Positions 1 through 8,815 of a DNA stretch of 64,000 bases are shown here, in pieces. The stretch covers positions 682,001-746,000 of the forward strand of contig NZ_JANPVN010000001.1 of NCBI RefSeq assembly GCF_026157085.1, read 5' to 3'. Source of the DNA: Sphingomicrobium arenosum (GTDB lineage Bacteria; Pseudomonadota; Alphaproteobacteria; Sphingomonadales; Sphingomonadaceae). Position 1 is the first letter of the stretch; every line of letters starts with the position of its first letter. The translations under genes were made by a program, and so were the position numbers. The notes beneath the pieces were generated by a model. That model saw nothing but the letters and a program-made list of their open reading frames with translations, was not told the DNA's origin and searched no databases.

Positions 1-49
1 ACGATCACAACGGGGGCGAGGCATCGTCGAGACCGCATCAACAAGTTTA

Positions 50-736
50 TTGAAGGGCGCCAGCCTGTTCCTCGACTTCGACGGGACCTTGGCGGGCTTC
101 ACCAGCGATCCCGAGGCGACGCGGCTGGGCGAGGGGAGGCTGGAACGCCTGATCGCCGTGCACGAGCGGTTGGACGGTCGGCTGGCGGTGGTGAGCGGGC
201 GGGCGCTGAACAGCCTCTCCGCGCGGATTGGCGATGAACGGATCGCGCTCATTGGTTCGCATGGGATGGAGGCGCGGATCGAGGGCGTGCGCGAGACATG
301 GGGTGAGGCGCCTGAGCGGCTCGGGGCAGCGCTGGCAGAGCTCGAGGCGTTCGCGGCGGATCAGGGGCTGCTCTATGAGGAGAAGCCCTTCGGGGCGGCG
401 CTGCACTGGCGCCAATATCCGGCGCGGGGCGACCGGGCCGCATTGATGGTGCGGCGGATCGCGGAGCTCAACGAGCTCGGCTGCCAGTTCGGAGATCATG
501 TCGCCGAACTGCGCGTGCCTGGCGGGGACAAGGGCGATGCGCTGACGCGGCTGATGCGGCGGGCGCCGTTCAGCACCGGCGTGCCGGTGATGGTGGGAGA
601 CGATCTCACCGACGAACATGGCTTTGCCGCCGCGCAGGCGCTCGGCGGCCATGGCGTGCTGGTGGGATCGCGCGAGGGCAGCCGGGCACGGCATCGCCTC
701 GCCGACGTGGATGCGGTATGGGAGTGGCTCGGATGA
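50..736 (+). CDS. otsB: Trehalose-6-phosphate phosphatase OtsB
   Basis: Removes the phosphate from trehalose-6-phosphate, the second step of the OtsA/OtsB trehalose pathway; cytoplasmic. It is a HAD-superfamily hydrolase: motif I DFDGT lies at about residues 9-13 (nucleophile and acid aspartates), a GGDKGDAL lysine segment is in the middle, and the late motif GDDLTDEHGF supplies the metal-binding acidic residues. The TTG at 50 is the only usable start in view. The frame stays open to the left edge and homologues usually carry a few more residues before DFDGT, so the true start may lie upstream of the window. The stop overlaps the start of the next gene (ATGA). Function is clear; the start is not. 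Confidence 0.9.
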   Translation: MKGASLFLDFDGTLAGFTSDPEATRLGEGRLERLIAVHERLDGRLAVVSGRALNSLSARIGDERIALIGSHGMEARIEGVRETWGEAPERLGAALAELEAFAADQGLLYEEKPFGAALHWRQYPARGDRAALMVRRIAELNELGCQFGDHVAELRVPGGDKGDALTRLMRRAPFSTGVPVMVGDDLTDEHGFAAAQALGGHGVLVGSREGSRARHRLADVDAVWEWLG

Positions 737-2529
737 ACAATCTCAATCTCTGGCCGATCGGCAATTGCCAGGTCAGCGCGTTGGTCGATGACCAGGCGGG
801 CTTCGTCTGGGGCTGCCAGCCGCAGGTCGATGGCGATCCGCTGTTCTGTTCGCTGCTCGAACCCAAGGGCGAAGGGCGCGTGGGCCTGCCGCGCGGCGAA
901 TGGCGCTTCGCACTCGAGAAGCAGGTTTCGGCAGAGCCGCGCTATGACGGCAATTCGCCGATCCTTATCACCCGTCTGACCGACGAGGATGGGGGCGCGG
1001 TCGATGTCTACGATTTCTGTCCGCGCTACATGGCCAAGGGACGGCTTTATCGCCCCGTCGCCTTCGCGCGGATCGTTCGCCCGGTGGCGGGCGGGCCGCG
1101 ATTGAAGATCATGCTCAACCCCGCGACCGGCTGGGGGGAGGAGGATGCCGATCGCACGCGCGGGTCCAATCATGTGCGCTATCTGACCGAGCCTGCGCCG
1201 CTTCGCCTCTCGACCGATGCGCCCGTGGGGCGCGTGCTCGACGGCCGGGCGTTCCGGATCGAACGCGACATGGCGTTTTTCCTCGGCGCGGACGAGAGCT
1301 TTCAGGGCGCGATAGGGCCCAATGTCGCGCGGATGATGGACAAGACCAAGCGCCACTGGATGCATTGGGTGCGCGGTCTGGCGGTGCCCTTGGATTGGCA
1401 GGATATGGTGATCCGCTGCGCCATCACGCTCAAGCTGTGCCAGCATGAGGAAACGGGCGCCATCGTCGCCGCGCTGACGACCTCCATCCCGGAAGCGCCG
1501 GGGTCGGAGCGCAACTGGGATTATCGTTATTGCTGGATCCGCGATGCCTATTACACCGTGCAGGCGCTCAATCGCCTCGGCGCGCTCGACGTGCTCGAGG
1601 GCTATCTCCATTATCTGCGCGATCTCGTCGACGGGGCCGAGGGCGAGGAGTTGCAGCCACTCTATGGCGTGGGGGGCAATGCGCAGCTGACCGAGGGGTT
1701 TGCAGAAGCGCTGTCTGGCTATCGCGGCATGGGGCCGGTGCGCATCGGCAATGCCGCCTTCACCCAGTCGCAACATGATGCCTATGGCCAGATCGTCCTG
1801 TCGAACGCGCAGGCCTTCTTCGACAAACGCCTGTTTCGCGCCGGGGACGAGAGCGATTTCCGGCAGCTGGAAGCGATCGGCGAGATGGCGGCGGCTAAAT
1901 TCGACGAACCCGATGCGGGGCTGTGGGAATTTCGAACGCGCGCCTCGGTGCATACCTATTCCTCGGTCATGTGCTGGGCAGCGGTCGACCGGCTCGCCAA
2001 TATCGCGGGGCGGCTGGGGCTGGAGGATCGCGAACGCTATTGGACCGACAAGGCACGGCACATTCGCAGCGTGATCGAGGAGCGCGCCTGGTGCGAGGAG
2101 AAGGGGCGCTATTCGGCGATCTTCGATGGCGACGAACTGGACGCGAGCCTGTTGCAGCTTGTCGACATGCGCTTCGTGCCGGTCGACGATCCCAAGTTCC
2201 GCGCGACGCTCGAGGCGGTGGAGAAAGGGTTGCGACATGGCGACCAGATGCTGCGCTATGCCAGCGAGGATGATTTCGGGCTGCCGGAGACGGCGTTCAA
2301 CTTCTGCACTTTCTGGCTCATCGAGGCGCTACACCGGGTCGGGCGCGACGAAGAGGCGCGCGACCTGTTCGAGGCGACGCTGAAACGGCTGACCCCCGCC
2401 TGCCTGTTGAGCGAGGATACCGATTTCAAGACGGGCGAATTGTGGGGCAATTACCCGCAGACCTATTCGCTGGTCGGGCTGATTAATTGCGCGATGCTGT
2501 TGTCGCGGCCGTGGAGCGCGGTCCGTTGA
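733..2529 (+). CDS. Glycoside hydrolase family 15 protein (glucoamylase or trehalase type)
   Basis: Predicted inverting GH15 glycosidase of about 598 residues. The N-terminal half is a beta-sandwich-like region and the C-terminal half an alpha/alpha toroid. The family hallmark WDYRYCWIRDA lies near residue 262 and ELWGNYPQTYS near residue 568. No signal peptide is visible, so it is probably cytoplasmic. An ATG at 733 overlapping the otsB stop is preferred over the in-frame ATG at 718, because it gives the usual coupled layout. It sits between otsB and otsA, which suggests a role in trehalose or alpha-glucan turnover. Some bacterial GH15 members are trehalases and others glucoamylases; the sequence alone does not decide. 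Confidence 0.88.
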   Translation: MNNLNLWPIGNCQVSALVDDQAGFVWGCQPQVDGDPLFCSLLEPKGEGRVGLPRGEWRFALEKQVSAEPRYDGNSPILITRLTDEDGGAVDVYDFCPRYMAKGRLYRPVAFARIVRPVAGGPRLKIMLNPATGWGEEDADRTRGSNHVRYLTEPAPLRLSTDAPVGRVLDGRAFRIERDMAFFLGADESFQGAIGPNVARMMDKTKRHWMHWVRGLAVPLDWQDMVIRCAITLKLCQHEETGAIVAALTTSIPEAPGSERNWDYRYCWIRDAYYTVQALNRLGALDVLEGYLHYLRDLVDGAEGEELQPLYGVGGNAQLTEGFAEALSGYRGMGPVRIGNAAFTQSQHDAYGQIVLSNAQAFFDKRLFRAGDESDFRQLEAIGEMAAAKFDEPDAGLWEFRTRASVHTYSSVMCWAAVDRLANIAGRLGLEDRERYWTDKARHIRSVIEERAWCEEKGRYSAIFDGDELDASLLQLVDMRFVPVDDPKFRATLEAVEKGLRHGDQMLRYASEDDFGLPETAFNFCTFWLIEALHRVGRDEEARDLFEATLKRLTPACLLSEDTDFKTGELWGNYPQTYSLVGLINCAMLLSRPWSAVR

Positions 2530-3905
2530 GCCGGCTGATCGTCGTCTCGAACCGGGTCAACGTGCCTCGCGGCCGCGAGAATGACGGCGCGCAAGGCGGG
2601 CTCGCGGTAGCGCTGACCTCGGCGCTACGGAAATCGGGCGGGCTGTGGTTCGGCTGGTCGGGCAATACCGCGCCGAGCTTTACCGGCGAGGTCGACGCTT
2701 TCGAGCATGATGGCGTGTCGGCGGCGGTGGTCGACCTCGATGAACAAGACGTCGAGGAATATTACAATGGCTATGCCAATCGGACGCTGTGGCCGGTGTT
2801 CCACTATCGCATCGATCTTGCCGATTTCGATCGCGCCTTCGGCAAGCGCTATGAGGAAGTGAACCAGAAGATGGCCTCGACCCTTGCCCCGATGGTGGGG
2901 GAGGGCGACGCGATCTGGGTCCATGATTATCACTTCATTCCGATGGCATCCTATCTGCGCGACCGGGGGGTAAAGAACCGGATCGGCTTTTTCCTGCACA
3001 CGCCCTGGCCGCCGCATCGGTTGATGCTGACGCTGCCTTTTCATCGGCGGCTGGTGGAGACGATGCTCGCCTATGACGTGATCGGCTTTCAGGCCGACGA
3101 GTGGCGCGAGAGCTTCCTTCACTATTGCGAACGCGAGCTGGACGCCGAGGTCGATGGCGAGTGGCTGACGATCGGGGATCGCACCATCCGTTGCGCAACC
3201 TTTCCCATCGGCATCGATGCGAAAGACTTCGCCGAGCTCGCGGTCGGGCCCGAAGCCGAGGCGAGCTACACCCGTGCACGCGACAATGTGACGGGGCAGA
3301 TGATCGTCGGGGTCGACCGGCTCGATTATTCCAAGGGGCTGATCGAGCGGTTCAACGGGTATCGCAAGCTGCTCGAGCGCGAGGAATGGCATCGGCAGGT
3401 GACCTTGCTTCAAATTGCGCCGCCAAGCCGGGGCGAGGTGCAGGCCTATGCCGAAATCCGCGACGAGCTCGACAAATTGTCGGGGCGCATCAACGGCGAG
3501 CATGCACGGGTGGACTGGGTGCCCATCCGCTACGTCAACAAGGGATATGCGCGGCCCGAGCTGGCTGGCATCTATCGAGCCGCACATGTCGGGTTGGTGA
3601 CCAGCCTTCGCGACGGCATGAACCTCGTCGCCAAGGAATATGTCGCCGCGCAGGACCCCGAAGACCCCGGTGTGTTGCTCCTGTCGCGCTTCACCGGGGC
3701 GGCGAGCCAGATGGAGGATGGTGCGCTCATCATCAATCCGCACAGCCAGATCGACATCGCCCAGAAGCTCGACCAGGCGCTGCGGATGGGGTGGGAGGAG
3801 CGCAAGGAGCGTTGGCAAAGTCTCTATGACGGGCTTAACGCTTATGACGTCCACCATTGGGCGGCCGAATTCCTCGCCGCGCTGGAGGGCAAGGGGGAGG
3901 CGTAG
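2526..3905 (+). CDS. otsA: Alpha,alpha-trehalose-phosphate synthase (UDP-forming) OtsA
   Basis: GT20 glycosyltransferase that joins UDP-glucose and glucose-6-phosphate to make trehalose-6-phosphate in the cytoplasm. Family motifs are WVHDYHFIPMA, FFLHTPWPP, the VDRLDYSKGL nucleotide/phosphate-binding segment and RDGMNLVAKEY near the C-terminus. The length of about 459 residues is normal. The TTG at 2526 gives the typical N-terminus MSRLIVVSNRV and overlaps the GH15 stop (TTGA); upstream in-frame GTG 2511 and TTG 2487 would add residues not expected in the family. The order otsB-GH15-otsA with overlapping ends implies one transcript. Confidence 0.92.
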   Translation: MSRLIVVSNRVNVPRGRENDGAQGGLAVALTSALRKSGGLWFGWSGNTAPSFTGEVDAFEHDGVSAAVVDLDEQDVEEYYNGYANRTLWPVFHYRIDLADFDRAFGKRYEEVNQKMASTLAPMVGEGDAIWVHDYHFIPMASYLRDRGVKNRIGFFLHTPWPPHRLMLTLPFHRRLVETMLAYDVIGFQADEWRESFLHYCERELDAEVDGEWLTIGDRTIRCATFPIGIDAKDFAELAVGPEAEASYTRARDNVTGQMIVGVDRLDYSKGLIERFNGYRKLLEREEWHRQVTLLQIAPPSRGEVQAYAEIRDELDKLSGRINGEHARVDWVPIRYVNKGYARPELAGIYRAAHVGLVTSLRDGMNLVAKEYVAAQDPEDPGVLLLSRFTGAASQMEDGALIINPHSQIDIAQKLDQALRMGWEERKERWQSLYDGLNAYDVHHWAAEFLAALEGKGEA

Positions 3906-3908
3906 GCC

Positions 3909-5396
3909 GTGAGCGTGACCGAACAGATTTTCAACTGGCTGGCCATCGCCTTCATCTGGGTGCTGGGCCTGGCGGTGCTCGCGGTGGCGATGATGTTCAT
4001 CGTCGATGTCAGCCAGCGCAGCGACACGGTGCGTCGCAACTATCCGGTGATCGGACGCTTCCGCCACTTGTTCACCAAGCTCGGCGAGTTCTTCCGGCAA
4101 TATTTCTTCGCGATGGACCGCGAGGAGATGCCGTTCAACCGGGCCCAGCGCGACTGGGTCGATCGCGCGGCATCCGGCAAGGGCGACACGCGGCCCTTCG
4201 GGTCGACCAAGAACCTGCAACCGGTGGGTACGCCTATCTTCGTCAACGCGGCCTGGCCGACGCTCGATGAAGATGCGGTCGAAGCGCCGCCCATCGTGAT
4301 CGGCCCGGGGGCGAAGCGACCTTATGAGGCGCCGAGCTTCTTCAACATGAGTTCGATGAGCTATGGCTCCTTGTCCAGGCCCGCGATCCGCGCGCTGTCG
4401 CTCGGCACCGCCAAGGCGGGCTGCTGGATGTCGACCGGCGAGGGCGGGCTGGCGCCCGCGCATCTGGAAGGCGGCGGCGACATCGTCTTCCAGCTGGGGA
4501 CCGCCAAATATGGTGGGCGCAAAGAGGATGGGAGTCTCGATCCTGACAAGCTCAGGAAGATCGCGAGCCATGAACAGGTTCGCATGATTGAGCTGAAACT
4601 GGCGCAGGGCGCCAAGCCGGGCAAGGGCGGCATCCTGCCGGGCAAGAAGGTGACCGCCGAAATCGCCGAGATTCGCGGTATTCCCGAGGGCCAGGACAGC
4701 ATCTCGCCCAACCGCCACCCCGAGATTTCGAACGACGAGGAGTTGCTCGACTATATCGCCATGCTGCGCGAGGTGTCGGGACTGCCGGTGGGGATCAAGA
4801 CGGTGTTGGGTGATGACGGTTGGATCGATGGTTTCTTCGGCGCGATCACGAGGCGCGGCAAGGATAGCGCGCCCGACTTCATCACCATCGACGGGGGCGA
4901 CGGCGGGACGGGCGCCGCGCCGATGCCGTTGATGGACAATGTCGGGATGGTGATCCACGAAGCGTTGCCGCTTGCCGTGGATCTGCGCGCCAAGCACGGC
5001 CTCACCGAGCGCATCCGCATCATCGTGTCGGGCAAGCTCATCACCCCCTCGGACATCGCCTGGGCGCTGGCGGCGGGGGCCGATTTCATCAATGCCGCGC
5101 GCGGCTTCATGTTTGCCATCGGGTGCATCCAGGCGATGAAGTGCCACACCAACAACTGCCCCACGGGGGTGACGACACACAGGAAGCGCTTGCAGCGCGG
5201 GCTGGTGCCCGAGGACAAGGCCGACAAGGTCGCGAATTTTGTCGACCAGATGCGCAAGGAGGTCGGGGTCATCGCGCATAGCTGCGGCGTCGCGAGCCCG
5301 CGCGAATTGAAGCGGCATCATGTCCGCATCGTCTGCCCCGACGGGCGCACGCGGCGAATGGACGAGATGCATCCTGACCCGGTCCGGCAAAGCTGA
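3909..5396 (+). CDS. FMN-binding glutamate-synthase-like protein, membrane-anchored
   Basis: A 495-residue protein matching the FMN/iron-sulfur synthase part of GltB without the glutamine amidotransferase domain. The N-terminus has one hydrophobic helix (about residues 8-34), so the enzyme is probably tethered facing the cytoplasm. The FMN-barrel segment GGDGGTGAAPMPLMDN and a C-x5-C-x4-C cluster motif (CIQAMKCHTNNCP, near residues 400-412) suggest an intact flavin and a 3Fe-4S centre. The GTG start lies three bases after the otsA stop. Stand-alone members of this family are common, but their substrate is not settled; ammonia- or ferredoxin-linked glutamate synthesis is only a guess. No GltD partner is in view. 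Confidence 0.85.
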   Translation: MSVTEQIFNWLAIAFIWVLGLAVLAVAMMFIVDVSQRSDTVRRNYPVIGRFRHLFTKLGEFFRQYFFAMDREEMPFNRAQRDWVDRAASGKGDTRPFGSTKNLQPVGTPIFVNAAWPTLDEDAVEAPPIVIGPGAKRPYEAPSFFNMSSMSYGSLSRPAIRALSLGTAKAGCWMSTGEGGLAPAHLEGGGDIVFQLGTAKYGGRKEDGSLDPDKLRKIASHEQVRMIELKLAQGAKPGKGGILPGKKVTAEIAEIRGIPEGQDSISPNRHPEISNDEELLDYIAMLREVSGLPVGIKTVLGDDGWIDGFFGAITRRGKDSAPDFITIDGGDGGTGAAPMPLMDNVGMVIHEALPLAVDLRAKHGLTERIRIIVSGKLITPSDIAWALAAGADFINAARGFMFAIGCIQAMKCHTNNCPTGVTTHRKRLQRGLVPEDKADKVANFVDQMRKEVGVIAHSCGVASPRELKRHHVRIVCPDGRTRRMDEMHPDPVRQS

Positions 5397-5464
5397 GCCA
5401 AGCGTCAGGGCTAGGTCGTTCAGCCTTGTTTCACCGCTCGGCGCTATAAGCTAGGGCGGTAACC

Positions 5465-6214
5465 ATGGAACGCGACGCCGCCCTTCGCCAGACTTCGACC
5501 GGCCTGCTGCTGGCAGCGCTGATTGTCGGCGCGTGGGTGGGCGGGCATGTCGCGGCGGTATGGTTCCTCGTGGCGTGGGAGCAACCGCTCCTCGCGCTCG
5601 CGCTCTTTGTTGTACAGACGTGGCTTTCGGTGGGCCTGTTCATCGTCGCGCATGACGCGATGCATGGGTCGCTTGCGCCCGGGGCACCTGGGGTGAACCG
5701 GCTCGTCGGTCGCGTGGCGCTTCGGCTCTACATGGGGTTCAGCTACGACCGACTGCTGCCCAAGCATCATGCGCATCACGATCATGTCGGGACGGCCGGC
5801 GATCCCGACTTCGACGCCGACCATCCCTCGAGCCTGCCGCGCTGGTACTGGACCTTCATGACGCGCTACCTCGACTGGTATGTTTTCTGGATCACGGGGA
5901 CGATCGTAATCAGCTATGGCGCGATCCTTTATCTGGCTGGCGGCTGGGAGCGGCTGGTGCATCTCCTCTTCTGGACCGGGCCCTCGCTCGCCGCCTCGAT
6001 GCAGCTTTTCTATTTCGGCACCTATCGCCCGCATGCCCATGTCGAGGGCGAGGCATTCGCCGATCATCACAACAGCCGGTCGAACGACTTCCCGGTTCTG
6101 GGCAGCCTGTTGAGCTGTTTCCATTTCGGCTACCATCACGAACATCATCTGCACCCCGGCACGCCCTGGTGGCGCCTGCCCGCGGTGCGGCAAGAAACGA
6201 AGAAGGCCTCATGA
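5465..6214 (+). CDS. crtW: Beta-carotene ketolase CrtW
   Basis: Membrane di-iron oxygenase that adds 4-keto groups to beta-ionone rings (beta-carotene to echinenone and canthaxanthin). About 249 residues with several hydrophobic helices. The histidine boxes of the desaturase superfamily are present: HDAMH near residue 61, HHAHHDH near 100, and a C-terminal HFGYHHEHHLHPGTPWW block near 222 that is characteristic of CrtW rather than fatty-acid desaturases. An ATG at 5465 follows a purine-rich site. The stop overlaps the crtZ start (ATGA). With the hydroxylase next to it the predicted products are hydroxylated ketocarotenoids such as astaxanthin. Confidence 0.88.
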   Translation: MERDAALRQTSTGLLLAALIVGAWVGGHVAAVWFLVAWEQPLLALALFVVQTWLSVGLFIVAHDAMHGSLAPGAPGVNRLVGRVALRLYMGFSYDRLLPKHHAHHDHVGTAGDPDFDADHPSSLPRWYWTFMTRYLDWYVFWITGTIVISYGAILYLAGGWERLVHLLFWTGPSLAASMQLFYFGTYRPHAHVEGEAFADHHNSRSNDFPVLGSLLSCFHFGYHHEHHLHPGTPWWRLPAVRQETKKAS

Positions 6215-6753
6215 GTTTTGCTTTCCTGACGACCTTTCCCCTCTGGCAGGGGCTTCTGATCGCATTTTCCGTGGTGCTGGCGATGGAGCTGACCGCTTAT
6301 GCGGTGCATCGCTGGGTGATGCATGGTGCCTTGGGCTGGGGTTGGCACAAGTCGCATCACGAAAAGCGCGTCGGGATGTTCGAGAAGAACGACCTTTATG
6401 CGGTGGTATTCGCGGGGCTCGCGATCATCATGTTCACGGTCGGTGCCATGGGGCCGGTGTGGCTGTGGTATGTGGGGCTCGGCACGACGATCTACGGCAT
6501 CCTTTATTTCATCGCGCATGACGGGCTGGTGCACCAGCGCTGGCCATTCCGTATCGTCCCCAAGAAGGGCTATGCCCAGCGGCTCTACCAGGCGCATCGG
6601 CTGCATCATGCGGTCGACGGACGCGAGGGGTGCGTGAGCTTCGGTTTCCTCTGGGCACCGTCGGTGCGCGCGCTCAAGGAGCAGCTCAAGCGTAACCATC
6701 CGCGCGGCGTGCGCGAACCCGAGGATGTCCCCGAACTGCAATTGGACCGATGA
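6211..6753 (+). CDS. crtZ: Beta-carotene hydroxylase CrtZ
   Basis: Membrane non-heme di-iron hydroxylase acting on C3 of beta-ionone rings. 180 residues with about four hydrophobic segments. The conserved histidine clusters HRWVMH, HKSHHE, HDGLVHQRW and HRLHHAV occur in the right order. ATG 6211 is preferred to the longer frame because it overlaps the crtW stop (ATGA) and gives the usual short N-terminus. It also overlaps msrA downstream (ATGA), making a crtW-crtZ-msrA coupled unit. The upstream genes of the pathway (crtE, crtB, crtI, crtY) are not in the window. Confidence 0.9.
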   Translation: MSFAFLTTFPLWQGLLIAFSVVLAMELTAYAVHRWVMHGALGWGWHKSHHEKRVGMFEKNDLYAVVFAGLAIIMFTVGAMGPVWLWYVGLGTTIYGILYFIAHDGLVHQRWPFRIVPKKGYAQRLYQAHRLHHAVDGREGCVSFGFLWAPSVRALKEQLKRNHPRGVREPEDVPELQLDR

Positions 6754-7403
6754 TGAAACGTAGCGCGCTCGCCTTTCTCGCTCTCACCCTTGCCGCCTGC
6801 GGAGGCGCGTCGGCCAAGGGCGGCTATGACAAGGTCCCGGCGGCGCGACTGGTGATCGACAATCCCGCCGCATCCGAAATTGCGATTTTCGCGGGCGGCT
6901 GTTTCTGGGGCGTCGAGGCGGTGTTTGAACAGGTCGAAGGCGTGCGCTCGGCGGTGTCGGGCTTTGCCGGGGGTGCCTCGGGCGATGTCACCTACAAGCA
7001 GGTCATTTCTGGCGGGACCGGTCATGCCGAGGCGGTGAAGGTCGTGTTCGACCCGCGTGTCGTGTCCTATGCCGATCTGATGCGCGTCTATTTCTCGGTC
7101 ATCGCCGATCCCACGCTCAAGAACCGGCAGGGCCCCGATGTCGGCGAGCATTATCGCACTGCCTTTTTCCCGATGAATGATCGTCAGTCGCGGCAGGCGC
7201 GCGCCTATATCGCGCAACTGGGGCGGGCAGGGATCTATGAGCGGCCCATCGTCACCACGCTGGAGCGCGCCGCGCCTTTCGTGCCTGCCGAGACCTATCA
7301 CCAGGATTTCGCGAAGAAAAACCCGCGCCACCCCTATATCGTGCGCCACGACGCGCCCAAGGTGGCGGCGTTTCGGCGGCTCTTTACGGAGCTTCGCCGC
7401 TAG
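6750..7403 (+). CDS. msrA: Peptide-methionine (S)-S-oxide reductase MsrA, predicted lipoprotein
   Basis: Reduces the S-epimer of methionine sulfoxide in proteins. The catalytic motif GCFWG (nucleophilic Cys) is near residues 50-54, followed by the family segments EVVFDP-like and GEHYRTAFF. The N-terminus MMKRSALAF...LAAC is a signal peptide with a lipobox, so the enzyme is predicted to be exported and lipid-anchored, unlike the usual cytosolic MsrA. It starts inside the crtZ stop (ATGA; ATG 6753 is an alternative). Coupling to carotenoid genes fits envelope protection against oxidants, which is an inference. Confidence 0.9.
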   Translation: MMKRSALAFLALTLAACGGASAKGGYDKVPAARLVIDNPAASEIAIFAGGCFWGVEAVFEQVEGVRSAVSGFAGGASGDVTYKQVISGGTGHAEAVKVVFDPRVVSYADLMRVYFSVIADPTLKNRQGPDVGEHYRTAFFPMNDRQSRQARAYIAQLGRAGIYERPIVTTLERAAPFVPAETYHQDFAKKNPRHPYIVRHDAPKVAAFRRLFTELRR

Positions 7404-7409
7404 AGGAAA

Positions 7410-7499
<90 letters not shown>

Positions 7500-7631
7500 G
7501 CGCAATCACAGGGAACCGGTCGTCGTCCACCCGCGATTCAGATTGGCCTCGCTATGGCGAAAGGCCGGTCCGTGCAAGGCCCGGGACGAAATCGGCTGCT
7601 TTTCGGTCGAGCGATGGATAAGGATGGCTGG

Positions 7632-8744
7632 ATGATCGTAAGCCTATTGATGCGTACCACCTTCCTTGCTGCGAGCGCCGTCGCGCTCGCACTTCCCGCC
7701 TGTGGGCAGGAGCGCGATCCGCTCGCCCCCCTGCCCGAGGGAGCGATCGAGGCGGCGGAAAGTCTCTCGGTCGTACCGGCGACCCCGACCGGCGCGATGA
7801 GCTGGGAAGCCTATAAGCGCCATCTTGCCGCGCGTAGCCGCGCCGAGGGGGTCAGCCAGCGCACGATCGACGCGGTGATCCCAAGATTGGAAATCGAACA
7901 ACGTTCGATCGACCTCGATCGAGCCCAGCCGGGCGGTTCGCCGGGATCGACCCGCATTCCGCCCTACGCGCCCTATCGTCGCAAGCATGTCACTGCCGAC
8001 ATCATCAACCGCGGCAAGGCAGAGGCGCGGCAGCATTGGACGACGCTGCACCGCATCCAGGATCAATATGGCGTCGACAAGGACGTCATCCTCGCCATCT
8101 ACGGCAAGGAAACGAGCTATGGGCGGATCACCGGCAATTTCGACCTGTTCGAAGCGCTCGGAACGCTGGCGTGGGAAGGGCGCCGCCGCGATCTGTTCGA
8201 GGGCGAGTTCGTCGCCGCGATGAAGCTCATGGACAAGGGCTATACGCGGCGTCACCTCACCGGCAGCTGGGCGGGCGCGGCGGGCAAGACGCAGTTCATG
8301 CCGACCAACATCCTTGCGCTCGCCAAGGATGGCGATGGCGATGGCTGGGCCGATATTTGGGGCTCAGAGCCCGATGCGTTTGCCTCCATCGCCAATTATC
8401 TCGCCACCAAGGGCTGGGAGCGCGGCATCGATTGGGGCATTGCCGTCAACGTGCCGCGCGGCTTCGATCGCGACGCGGTGCGCCGGACGAGCCCGCCCGA
8501 GCGATGTCCGGCGGTCTTCAATCGCCATAGCCGCTGGATGACGATGGCTGAGTGGCGGGCGCTGGGTGTGACACCGGTGACGACGAGCTTTTCCGACAAT
8601 GTCATGCTCAAGCTGTTCGAGCCCGACGGGCCGGGGAACACGGCCTATTTGCTGACCCGCAACTATGACATGATCCTCGACTATAATTGCTCCAACTTCT
8701 ACGCGCTCACCATCGGCCTCGTCGCCGACGCGATCGAGCGTTAG
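7632..8744 (+). CDS. Lytic murein transglycosylase, MltB family lipoprotein
   Basis: Cleaves the MurNAc-GlcNAc bond of peptidoglycan with formation of 1,6-anhydroMurNAc. The SLT_2/MltB domain carries the catalytic-glutamate segment AIYGKETSYGRITG near residues 153-166, then EGRRRDLFEGEF and GSWAGAAGKTQFMPT, which are typical of MltB. The N-terminus has a signal sequence ending in LPAC, so it is predicted to be an outer-membrane lipoprotein in the periplasm. The start at 7632 is chosen because AAGGA precedes it by about seven bases; 7650 and 7554 are alternatives. About 370 residues. Confidence 0.85.
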   Translation: MIVSLLMRTTFLAASAVALALPACGQERDPLAPLPEGAIEAAESLSVVPATPTGAMSWEAYKRHLAARSRAEGVSQRTIDAVIPRLEIEQRSIDLDRAQPGGSPGSTRIPPYAPYRRKHVTADIINRGKAEARQHWTTLHRIQDQYGVDKDVILAIYGKETSYGRITGNFDLFEALGTLAWEGRRRDLFEGEFVAAMKLMDKGYTRRHLTGSWAGAAGKTQFMPTNILALAKDGDGDGWADIWGSEPDAFASIANYLATKGWERGIDWGIAVNVPRGFDRDAVRRTSPPERCPAVFNRHSRWMTMAEWRALGVTPVTTSFSDNVMLKLFEPDGPGNTAYLLTRNYDMILDYNCSNFYALTIGLVADAIER

Positions 8745-8815
8745 GCCTTGAGGGCGGGGCGCGCTCCGTCCTAAGGTCCGTTTCCATCGACATCCTATTT
8801 GAAAGCCGCCCCTTC

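Noticed and set aside
2625..5390. Minus-strand frame of about 920 codons
   Set aside because: Antisense shadow of otsA and the glutamate-synthase-like gene; no recognisable domain.
7512..7537. GGAAC-N17-CGAT considered as an EcfG promoter before the MltB-type gene
   Set aside because: The -10 part has a mismatch in the key TT, and the site lies nearly 100 bases from the start; too weak to list.
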